The translations under genes were made by a program, and so were the position numbers. Below, piece by piece: positions 7,860 through 14,852 of a DNA stretch of 64,000 nucleotides. How positions within the stretch are numbered: position 1 is the stretch's first letter; each line of letters begins with the position of its first letter. Origin of the DNA: Cellulophaga sp. L1A9. GTDB taxonomy: Bacteria > Bacteroidota > Bacteroidia > Flavobacteriales > Flavobacteriaceae. The notes below the pieces were generated by a model. That model ran no database searches. It was not told the origin of the DNA and saw nothing but the letters and a program-made list of their open reading frames with translations. The stretch spans positions 2,480,001-2,544,000 of the forward strand of contig NZ_CP047027.1 of NCBI RefSeq assembly GCF_009797025.1. Direction: 5' to 3'.

Positions 7860-7976
7860 GTTTTTGTTCTGTTCTTTTATAAATATCGATTTTAAAACCT
7901 TGGGGGAAACAAGATTAATCTTGGGTGGCCAAGCTATTTTTTTGCAGTTCAAAGAAAGACAAAAGATAATGTATAA

Positions 7977-8005
7977 AAAAGCCAACTTAATCAAGTTGGC
8001 TTCTT
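7977..8005 (-). terminator. Terminator after the haem-binding-domain gene
   Basis: Perfect 8-bp stem GCCAACTT / AAGTTGGC with AATC loop; the minus strand continues into T-rich sequence. Confidence 0.8.
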
Positions 8006-8022
8006 TTATTTTTTGACTTCTC

Positions 8023-8520
8023 TTATTTCTTTCTACGCTTCATAATTAAACTATCTGCAGGATAATTATTTTTTAAAACATCCATTTGTGCTTTTGCCCA
8101 ATGAATTATTTTTTCACGTTGCGCATCACTTAAATCGGCTTCAGAATGTAAGCCGAAATTAGTATAAGAGGCTAGTGGCATTTCTTTTTCTTCTACCATC
8201 TCTATGGTTTCCTCTAATTTATGGTTTTGAACCGCTATTGGCAGTGTTGTAAATGTTGAGAAGTTTAAGTGTCTTTTTCCATCTGCTACATGATCATTTA
8301 ACCACCATGCTACCGGCTGAACATTTGCATACCATGGGTATTCTGTATTGTTAGAGTGGCAATCATTACAAGATACTTTTAATAGATGATTTACATCTTC
8401 TGGAATTTCATAGGCTGTAGAAATATCATGAGTCATATCATTAGAAGTGTTTTTTTCTGGACGAAAAAATTGAAGTACTACAAAGATTAGCCCAAGGCCA
8501 ATTAATATTTTTTTCAGCAT
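8023..8520 (-). CDS. Haem-binding domain (Haem_bd) protein
   Basis: A 165-residue protein with one N-terminal membrane helix or signal anchor (residues 3-18, KKILIGLGLIFVVLQF) and a single c-type haem motif CNDCH (51-55). It is followed by the family signature NNTEYPWYANVQPVAWWLNDHV, written here as separate parts: NNTEYPWY, then QPVAWWL. The C-terminal part is helical. It is likely a periplasmic, membrane-anchored monohaem cytochrome. Its electron partner is not evident; no cytochrome genes flank it. Confidence 0.85.
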   Translation of the reverse strand: MLKKILIGLGLIFVVLQFFRPEKNTSNDMTHDISTAYEIPEDVNHLLKVSCNDCHSNNTEYPWYANVQPVAWWLNDHVADGKRHLNFSTFTTLPIAVQNHKLEETIEMVEEKEMPLASYTNFGLHSEADLSDAQREKIIHWAKAQMDVLKNNYPADSLIMKRRKK

Positions 8521-8589
8521 GAAGTTAGTTTTATTGAGGTGTTATTGTTTGATTATGTAATCTAAAGATAAACACATTTTTTTCAAAAT

Positions 8590-8618
8590 AAAAAAAAGCC
8601 CCGAAAAAGAGCTTTTGA
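8590..8618 (-). terminator. Weak terminator after the 41-residue peptide gene
   Basis: On the minus strand AAAGCTC pairs with GGGGCTT (with one G-T pair) and is followed by a run of eight T. It lies 56 nt beyond the small ORF stop. Confidence 0.5.
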
Positions 8619-8673
8619 TTAATTTTTAAATAGTTTTAAGTAGGTATATAATTCATATTTGTAGTAGTACTTT

Positions 8674-8799
8674 TTATAGGATTCCCAGTGCTGTTAAAAT
8701 TAAACAAACAACCACACCTATAAGAATTAATACTAAAACACCAACCATAAGAGTTAGGAATCCGTTGAGTACTCTCGTACTAATCGTAACATCTTCCAT
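8674..8799 (-). CDS. Small 41-residue single-helix membrane peptide
   Basis: ATG at 8797-8799 and TAA at 8674-8676 give MEDVTISTRVLNGFLTLMVG followed by VLVLILIGVVVCLILTALGIL. A short polar N-terminus precedes a single long hydrophobic helix (about residues 13-41). It fills the otherwise empty space between the haem-binding-domain gene and waaA and has a terminator-like hairpin downstream. No Shine-Dalgarno is visible, as is normal here. I do not recognise a family; coding status rests on the clean membrane-helix pattern and position. Confidence 0.5.
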   Translation of the reverse strand: MEDVTISTRVLNGFLTLMVGVLVLILIGVVVCLILTALGIL

Positions 8800-8901
8800 A
8801 ATGATCTTGTTTTGTTTAAATGTAGCAAATAAATATCTAATTTTCAATTATTTACTGGTGATAATCGATGAACGGTATGCAGTCTCTTTTCAAAAGATTA
8901 G

Positions 8902-10137
8902 TTAGAGCAACGTTTTGATATAATCCATAATTAGACCTGTTGCACCCTTCCTTTCTGTAATGTATCGGGTATTAATTTTTCCCGTCTCTTCATAATACTT
9001 TGGAGAAGAAATCAATTGATCAAGCGCAAGGGTGAAGCTTTTTTGGTCAGAAATAGAAATGACACCTTTTAGGGTAACTAAATCTTCAGCTTCCTTAAAT
9101 CCAGCATATTTTGGGCCAATCAATACTGGAATTCCGAAAACAGCAGGCTCTAAAGTATTGTGTAAGCCCGTTGCAAAACCACCACCCACATAAGCAACAT
9201 CAGCATAACGATATACTTTGGTAAGTATCCCTATGGTATCAATAATCAAAACTTCATAATCAGAAGGGTTTTTGTGAGCCAATTCAGAATATAAAATAGT
9301 TCTCTTTTGTATTGAGGATGCTAGTTTTTGAATCGCTTCTTTTTTGATGGTGTGTGGAGCGAAAACAAATTTTAAACTAGCGTTTGTGGTATTAATGTAG
9401 TCAACAATAATAGCTTCGTCTTCTGGCCAAGAGCTACCAGCAACAAAACAGTGTTGGTCTTGCTTAAATTTTTCCATGAAGTCTAGTGTATTATCTTGTT
9501 CTAGAATTTTTAATACACGATCAAATCGGGTATCACCACTAATAGTTGAGTTTTCTAGGTCAAGAGACCTTAATAAGTCTTTTGAATTTTGGTCTTGAAC
9601 AAAAAAATGGGAGAAAGCAGATAAACTTTTTCGCATAAAACTACCATAACCCTTAAAGAAAATTTGTCGTTTACTGAAGATAGCAGAGATTAATAGCGTT
9701 GGAATTTTTCCTTTTTCTAATTCCTTTAGGTAGTTGGGCCAAATCTCATACTTCACAAATATGACAAGCGCCGGATGTACTATTTTTATGAATTCCGCTG
9801 CATTATGCTTTGTATCTATAGGTAGGTAGGTTATTAAATCAGCTGCGGTAGCATTTTTTTTTACTTCATAGCCAGAGGGAGAAAAAAAAGTTACTAGTAT
9901 TTGGTAGTTGATATACTGTTCTTTTAATGCTTCAATTACAGGGAGTCCTTGTTCAAATTCACCTAGAGATGCTGTGTGAATCCAAATTACGGGAGCTTCT
10001 TTAGATACGCCAGCATTTAGCGTGTTAAAAACATGTTTTCTTCCAGTTACAAATAGCTTTAATTTTGGACTAAACAAAGCTAAAATCTTAAGAAAAAAGC
10101 CGGCAATATAAACGGAGCAATTATAAATAAAATGCAC
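8902..10137 (-). CDS. waaA: 3-deoxy-D-manno-octulosonic acid (Kdo) transferase
   Basis: A 411-residue GT30 enzyme that transfers Kdo from CMP-Kdo to lipid A precursor at the inner membrane. An N-terminal hydrophobic anchor (residues 4-22) precedes two Rossmann-like halves. Recognisable motifs are IWIHTASLGEFEQ (proposed catalytic Glu), IFVKYEIWPN, VAGSSWPEDE, FAPHTIKKEAI and the YVGGGFATGLHNTLEPAVFG loop. The start is GTG (10135-10137) rather than ATG, at the position expected for the family. It is divergent from a sugar aminotransferase gene and near galE, consistent with envelope polysaccharide work. Confidence 0.92.
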   Translation of the reverse strand: MHFIYNCSVYIAGFFLKILALFSPKLKLFVTGRKHVFNTLNAGVSKEAPVIWIHTASLGEFEQGLPVIEALKEQYINYQILVTFFSPSGYEVKKNATAADLITYLPIDTKHNAAEFIKIVHPALVIFVKYEIWPNYLKELEKGKIPTLLISAIFSKRQIFFKGYGSFMRKSLSAFSHFFVQDQNSKDLLRSLDLENSTISGDTRFDRVLKILEQDNTLDFMEKFKQDQHCFVAGSSWPEDEAIIVDYINTTNASLKFVFAPHTIKKEAIQKLASSIQKRTILYSELAHKNPSDYEVLIIDTIGILTKVYRYADVAYVGGGFATGLHNTLEPAVFGIPVLIGPKYAGFKEAEDLVTLKGVISISDQKSFTLALDQLISSPKYYEETGKINTRYITERKGATGLIMDYIKTLL

Positions 10138-10182
10138 TTTAGAATTGTTTTTGGCTAAATTACGCTTCTTTATATAAATACA

Positions 10183-10213
10183 TTGGGTGCTTTAGTGACT
10201 TTTTGTAATTTTA
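10183..10213 (+). promoter_or_regulatory. Promoter of the DegT aminotransferase gene
   Basis: TTG (10183-10185), 20 nt, then TAATTTTA (10206-10213), one base off TAnnTTTG. The predicted leader is about 15 nt. Confidence 0.5.
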
Positions 10214-10231
10214 CAGTTCTAATGATATAAG

Positions 10232-11386
10232 ATGCGAAAAATTCAAATGGTTGATCTAAATGGTCAATACGAAGCCATCAAAGAACAAGTAAATGCTTCA
10301 TTTACAACAATTTTAGAAACTTCAGCTTTTATAAACGGACCTGAAGTTCATAGTTTTCAGAAAGAATTAGAAGATTATTTAGGGGTTAAACATGTTATTC
10401 CTTGTGCAAACGGAACAGATGCTTTGCAAATAGCGATGATGGGTCTTGGGTTGCAGCCAGGAGATGAGGTGATTACGGCCGATTTTACTTTTGCAGCTAC
10501 CGTTGAGGTAATTGCTTTATTGCAATTAACGCCTGTTTTAGTAGATGTCTTACCAGATACTTTTAATATAGATCCTGCGGCAATAGAACGTGCTATAACA
10601 CCAAAAACTAAAGCTATTGTGCCAGTTCATCTTTTTGGGCAGTGTGCAAATATGGATGTAATTTTAGAAATTGCAGAAAAGCACAACCTTTATGTAATCG
10701 AAGATAATGCTCAAGCTATAGGTGCAACATACACTTCAAAAAATGGAACAAAACAAAAAGCAGGCGGTATTGGTCATGTCGCGGCAACATCTTTTTTCCC
10801 TTCTAAGAATTTAGGAGCTTACGGAGATGGTGGGGCTATTTTTACAAATGACGATGCGTTAGCACATACCTTAAGAGGTATTGTAAATCACGGCATGTAT
10901 GAGCGATACCATCATGATGTGGTTGGAGTAAATTCTAGATTAGATAGTTTGCAAGCGGCAGTGTTGCGTGCTAAACTTCCATTGCTGGATCAATATAATG
11001 CTAAAAGAAGAGATACTGCACGTAAGTATTCTGCTGCATTTAAAAATGAATCGGCGATCGTTACCCCAGTTACCGTAAATGGTTGTGATGGGATTTGTGA
11101 TACTTGTGACTGTCATGTTTTTCACCAATACACTTTAAAAATCACCAATGGCAAACGGGATGATTTGGTAAAACACTTAGCAGAAAAAGGAATTCCTTGT
11201 GGTGTTTATTATCCAATTCCATTACACAAGCAAAAAGCATATGTAGATGATCGTTATAATGATGCTGATTTTCCTGTAACCAATCAATTGGTGAAAGAAG
11301 TTATCTCATTACCGATGCATACAGAGCTTGATGAGGAACAGATTAACTTTATAACAAAGACCGTTATCGATTTTGTTAATGCATAA
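10232..11386 (+). CDS. DegT/DnrJ/EryC1/StrS family sugar aminotransferase with Cys cluster
   Basis: A 384-residue PLP enzyme of the DegT family, which makes amino sugars from nucleotide-linked ketosugars. Visible elements are the cofactor-binding CANGTDALQIA (58-68), the pyridine-ring aspartate in EDNAQAIGA (D158) and the Schiff-base lysine in FFPSKNLGA (K192). Four cysteines cluster just before the HVFHQYTL motif (C285, C289, C292, C294: GCDGICDTCDCH). I do not expect these in most characterised DegT enzymes. The gene lies 57 nt upstream of galE, so a nucleotide-sugar role is inferred; the exact sugar cannot be told. Confidence 0.88.
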   Translation: MRKIQMVDLNGQYEAIKEQVNASFTTILETSAFINGPEVHSFQKELEDYLGVKHVIPCANGTDALQIAMMGLGLQPGDEVITADFTFAATVEVIALLQLTPVLVDVLPDTFNIDPAAIERAITPKTKAIVPVHLFGQCANMDVILEIAEKHNLYVIEDNAQAIGATYTSKNGTKQKAGGIGHVAATSFFPSKNLGAYGDGGAIFTNDDALAHTLRGIVNHGMYERYHHDVVGVNSRLDSLQAAVLRAKLPLLDQYNAKRRDTARKYSAAFKNESAIVTPVTVNGCDGICDTCDCHVFHQYTLKITNGKRDDLVKHLAEKGIPCGVYYPIPLHKQKAYVDDRYNDADFPVTNQLVKEVISLPMHTELDEEQINFITKTVIDFVNA

Positions 11387-11443
11387 ATAAAGATTGGTAG
11401 TAAATTTGATTTCATAAAATTATAATCATTAAATAAGATATAA

Positions 11444-12460
11444 ATGAAAGTACTTGTTACCGGAGGATTGGGTTTTATTGGCTCTCATACCGTTGTAGAA
11501 TTACAAAACAAAGGATTTGAAGTGGTCATCATTGATGATTTATCTAATTCAACAGAAAAAGTACTGGATGGTATTGTTGCTATAACTGGCAAAAAGCCCT
11601 TATTTGAAAAAATTGATTTGAAGGAAAAATCAAAAGTTGAAGATTTTTTCAAAAGGCATGCAGATGTTCAAGGGGTAATTCATTTTGCAGCCTCTAAAGC
11701 TGTAGGAGAAAGTGTAGAAAAGCCTTTGTTGTACTATGAGAACAATATAGGAACATTGGTTTATCTTCTAAAAGAATTAGCAAAAAAGGATAAAGCTAGC
11801 TTTATCTTTAGTTCTTCTTGTACGGTTTATGGGCAAGCAGATAAGATGCCTATTACAGAAGATGCTCCTGTGAAAACGGCAGAATCTCCTTATGGGAATA
11901 CAAAGCAAATGGGGGAAGAGATTATCTCAGATACCTGTAAAGTGGTTCCTTCGTTAAACGCAATTGCGTTGCGCTATTTTAATCCAATGGGTGCACACCC
12001 GAGTACAGAAATTGGAGAATTGCCAATAGGAGTGCCTCAGAATTTGGTTCCTTTTATTACACAAACAGGAATAGGATTGCGTGAGCAGTTATCTGTTTTT
12101 GGTGATGATTATCCTACTTCAGATGGTACTTGTGTACGTGATTATATTCATGTAGTAGATTTGGCAAAAGCGCATGTGGTAGCTTTACAACGGCTTTTTG
12201 AAGCTAAAAACAAAGAAAACTATGAAGTCTTTAATTTAGGAACTGGAACAGGGAGTACTGTTCTTGAGGTGATTAAAAGTTTTGAGAAGGTTTCAGGGAA
12301 GAAATTAAATTATAAAATTGTGCCACGTAGAGTTGGTGATATTACAGAAGCGTATGCCAATACTGAAAAAGCAAACAATGAATTAGGTTGGAAAGCAGAA
12401 TCTACATTAGATGAGGCTATGAAATCTGCTTGGGATTGGGAGCAAAAGGTTAGGGCTTAG
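11444..12460 (+). CDS. galE: UDP-glucose 4-epimerase
   Basis: A 338-residue extended short-chain dehydrogenase. It has the NAD-binding GGLGFIGSH (7-15), DDLSNS, the catalytic SSSCTVYG and YGNTKQMGE (Tyr-x3-Lys) motifs, and the GalE signatures LRYFNPMGAHPS, GTCVRDYIHVVDLAKAH and NLGTGTGSTVLEV. It interconverts UDP-glucose and UDP-galactose in the cytoplasm. Length and motifs are standard. It probably shares a transcript with the upstream aminotransferase and ends in a very strong terminator at 12489. Confidence 0.94.
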   Translation: MKVLVTGGLGFIGSHTVVELQNKGFEVVIIDDLSNSTEKVLDGIVAITGKKPLFEKIDLKEKSKVEDFFKRHADVQGVIHFAASKAVGESVEKPLLYYENNIGTLVYLLKELAKKDKASFIFSSSCTVYGQADKMPITEDAPVKTAESPYGNTKQMGEEIISDTCKVVPSLNAIALRYFNPMGAHPSTEIGELPIGVPQNLVPFITQTGIGLREQLSVFGDDYPTSDGTCVRDYIHVVDLAKAHVVALQRLFEAKNKENYEVFNLGTGTGSTVLEVIKSFEKVSGKKLNYKIVPRRVGDITEAYANTEKANNELGWKAESTLDEAMKSAWDWEQKVRA

Positions 12461-12488
12461 GCTGATAATAAATTATAAATTTTAACAA

Positions 12489-12525
12489 TAGAGCAGAAAT
12501 ATATGTATATTTCTGCTCTATTTGT
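12489..12525 (+). terminator. Terminator after galE (15-bp perfect stem)
   Basis: TAGAGCAGAAATATA pairs perfectly with TATATTTCTGCTCTA around a TG centre (12489-12520), followed by TTTGTTT. It ends only 18 nt before the next ATG, so it could also act as a leader hairpin for the amidohydrolase gene. Confidence 0.8.
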
Positions 12526-12542
12526 TTATAAAAACTCCTGCA

Positions 12543-13832
12543 ATGAAAAAAATCACTACACTTATTCTCTTTTTAGCTTTGACGTCATTTTTAAATGCAC
12601 AAGATACTTATCTGCAATGTGGTAAAATTATAGACATGGAGTCTGGCAAAGTATGGTCAGAAAAAACAATAGTTGTTTCCGGAGCTAAAATAAAGGAGAT
12701 AAAAAAGGGATTTGTCTCAGGGGATGGTGCAGATGTGGTGATCGATTTAAGAACAAGTACTGTGATGCCGGGTTTTATAGATTTGCATGTTCATATTGAA
12801 AATGAGTCTAATCCTAAGACCTATGTAGAACGCTTTACAGATAATGAAGCAGATATCGCTTTTAAATCTACTGTTTTTGCTAGGAAAACATTAATGGCTG
12901 GTTTTACTACAGTCCGGGATCTAGGGGGTTCTGGAGTAAATATAGCAATTAGGAATGCAATAAATAAAGGTGTTGTAGATGGTCCAAGAGTATTTACGGC
13001 TGGTAAATCTATTGCAACTACGGGAGGGCATGCAGATCCTACAAATGGAAGAAGTCATGAATTTACAGGAGATCCAGGTCCAAAAGAAGGGGTGGTAAAT
13101 TCTCCTGATGAAGGTAGAAAAGCGGTTAGACAACGCTATAAAGATGGGGCTGATGTTATTAAAATTACAGCAACAGGTGGTGTTTTAAGCGTGGCTAAAA
13201 ATGGTAAAAATCCACAATTTACAATTGATGAAATAAAAGCAATTACGGAAACTGCCGATGATTACGGAATGCTAACTGCGGCACATGCACATGGTGATGA
13301 AGGTATGCAAAGAGCGATAAAAGGCGGCATTAAGACGATAGAGCATGGCAGTTATATGAGTGATGCAACAATGGAATTAATGAAGCAATATGATGCGTAT
13401 TTGGTGCCTACAATTACGGCAGGGAAACAAGTGGCAGAGAAAGCTGAGATAGAAGGCTATTTCCCAGAAGTAGTCGCGGTAAAAGCAAGAGAAATTGGAC
13501 CGTTAATACAAGGGACTTTTGCGAAAGCGTATAAAAAAGGTGTTAAAATTGCTTTCGGAACAGATGCAGGTGTTTTTCCTCACGGTTTAAATGCTAAAGA
13601 GTTTGGGTACATGGTTGAGGCAGGGATGCCGGCCATTGAAGCAATGCAATCTGCAACGGTTACGAATGCAAAGTTATTAGGGGTAGAAGATGAGGTAGGA
13701 TTGATTAAAGCGGGTTATTTTGCAGATATTGTTGCGGTTTTAGGTGATCCACTTCAGGATGTATCACAATTAGAAAAAATGACCTTTGTTATGAAAGATG
13801 GTCAAGTTTATAAAAATGAGTTAAAACCCTAG
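12543..13832 (+). CDS. Exported amidohydrolase family protein (imidazolonepropionase-like)
   Basis: A 429-residue metal-dependent amidohydrolase with a signal peptide (MKKITTLILFLALTSFLNAQ). Metal-site motifs are visible: GFIDLHVHIENES (HxH), a probable carboxylated lysine in DVIKITATGG, histidines in AAHAHGDEG and IEHGSYM, and the aspartate in FGTDAGVF. Such proteins are often annotated as Xaa-Pro dipeptidase or imidazolonepropionase-like; the substrate is not predictable, though periplasmic peptide or cyclic-amide hydrolysis is plausible. The frame is open to a TTG at 12522, but the ATG at 12543 starts the signal peptide cleanly. Confidence 0.88.
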   Translation: MKKITTLILFLALTSFLNAQDTYLQCGKIIDMESGKVWSEKTIVVSGAKIKEIKKGFVSGDGADVVIDLRTSTVMPGFIDLHVHIENESNPKTYVERFTDNEADIAFKSTVFARKTLMAGFTTVRDLGGSGVNIAIRNAINKGVVDGPRVFTAGKSIATTGGHADPTNGRSHEFTGDPGPKEGVVNSPDEGRKAVRQRYKDGADVIKITATGGVLSVAKNGKNPQFTIDEIKAITETADDYGMLTAAHAHGDEGMQRAIKGGIKTIEHGSYMSDATMELMKQYDAYLVPTITAGKQVAEKAEIEGYFPEVVAVKAREIGPLIQGTFAKAYKKGVKIAFGTDAGVFPHGLNAKEFGYMVEAGMPAIEAMQSATVTNAKLLGVEDEVGLIKAGYFADIVAVLGDPLQDVSQLEKMTFVMKDGQVYKNELKP

Positions 13833-13873
13833 TCTGCTAGAACCAAAAACCACTTCTGTTTCGTAGATAAGGT

Positions 13874-14227
13874 ATGATGCTTAATTTTACAGATAGCAAC
13901 GCGCTTTTAACTGAATCAGTCGATAGTGGTCTTTATCAAAATCTTGTTGCCCAATTGGGTAAAGATTTTGGTTTGGCAAATATTGATATTGACTTGCCTT
14001 TTAATGTGAATCCTAAGAATTTAAAAACCATTTTACATCAAAAAATCTATAGATTAATGATGGAACGCTTTGCAGAATATCTTAATTTATTATACATTAT
14101 AGACGTTCCGGAGAAGAAAGTAAAAAGTATTCAGGAAACAGATGTGGTAGACATATCAAACCAAGTTGCTTTTTTAATACTGCAAAGAGAATTTCAAAAA
14201 GTATGGTTTAGGCAGAAATATGCTTAA
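13874..14227 (+). CDS. Conserved hypothetical protein, alpha-helical
   Basis: A 117-residue protein of no family I recognise. It has no signal peptide or membrane segment, and reads as mostly helical with charged segments (LHQKIYRLMMERFAEYLNLL, then LQREFQKVWFRQKY). Start codons ATG-ATG are adjacent (13874 and 13877). It follows the amidohydrolase by 41 nt and its stop overlaps the stop of the convergent gene at 14224 by a few bases, with no terminator between them. Function unknown. Confidence 0.6.
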   Translation: MMLNFTDSNALLTESVDSGLYQNLVAQLGKDFGLANIDIDLPFNVNPKNLKTILHQKIYRLMMERFAEYLNLLYIIDVPEKKVKSIQETDVVDISNQVAFLILQREFQKVWFRQKYA

Positions 14228-14751
14228 AAATATATTCTTACGAAAGGAATTAACGCATCAGAATAAATACTTTTATCATCATGAAGTACATTGTATTTTA
14301 ATCCTACTGTAAAATTCCGATTTACATACCCAGCTCCTAAATATAACGCAGGGCTCCAATAATTATCTTTAAAATCTCCATCTATAAAAGAAGTGGTTCT
14401 ATTTATTCTCAACTGTTCTAATTCGCCTGATAATTGAATGGCAGGAATTATAGTGTATAATGAAATTAAACTTCCGCCATACGCAGTAAGAGTATCATCA
14501 TCAAATTTTGCATAACTAAAATTTAACTGTACACCAGCGGCAAATTGTTCAGAGACTTGGTAAATTGCACTTGGAGCAATAGAACCGTTAAAATAATTAT
14601 TACCAAACCCTAATCCAATTCCGCCTCCAAACCGAACATTATCCCAAAATTCTCCAGAATTTGTCTGTTGCGAAAACGTTAGCGTTGATGAAAACGCAAA
14701 AAATAAAATTAATTGCCATTTTTTTAAGCACAAATCAGTCAAAAAATTCAT
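14224..14751 (-). CDS. Outer-membrane beta-barrel-like protein
   Basis: A 175-residue protein with a hydrophobic signal region (LILFFAFSSTLTFSQ, cleavage near residue 28). Alternating amphipathic strands follow, rich in Gly, Tyr and Phe (FGGGIGLGFGNNYF, YQVSEQFAAGVQLNFSYAK, YLGAGYVNRNFTVGLKYN), and it ends with a C-terminal aromatic FVRIYF typical of barrels. Relatives beside sucA have been labelled alpha-ketoglutarate decarboxylase in some annotations, which I recall as neighbour-driven; nothing here looks like a decarboxylase. Small 8-strand porin-like barrel inferred. Confidence 0.7.
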   Translation of the reverse strand: MNFLTDLCLKKWQLILFFAFSSTLTFSQQTNSGEFWDNVRFGGGIGLGFGNNYFNGSIAPSAIYQVSEQFAAGVQLNFSYAKFDDDTLTAYGGSLISLYTIIPAIQLSGELEQLRINRTTSFIDGDFKDNYWSPALYLGAGYVNRNFTVGLKYNVLHDDKSIYSDALIPFVRIYF

Positions 14752-14809
14752 AATTGTTATTTTTCTTTAATATTACCACCTAATATAGGACTAGATTTTT
14801 GAAATGTTG

Positions 14810-14817
14810 TATTTTTG
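14810..14817 (+). promoter_or_regulatory. -7 element for sucA
   Basis: TATTTTTG, a full TAnnTTTG match, 35 nt upstream of the sucA ATG. No TTG at the normal spacing. Confidence 0.45.
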
Positions 14818-14852
14818 ACTAAATTTTATTCACAGGGAAGAGAAAATTATTT

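Noticed and set aside
7662..7994. A 110-codon open frame on the minus strand across tRNA-Leu
   Set aside because: It runs through the whole tRNA and its terminator in antisense, with no recognisable protein features.
4650..9000. A defence island or mobile element around the NYN-LOTUS gene
   Set aside because: There are no nuclease-helicase partners, toxin-antitoxin pairs, integrase or insertion-sequence ends; the neighbours are housekeeping genes.
14224..14751. Label as alpha-ketoglutarate decarboxylase because it neighbours sucA
   Set aside because: The sequence is a small barrel-like outer-membrane protein with a signal peptide and no thiamine-diphosphate site.
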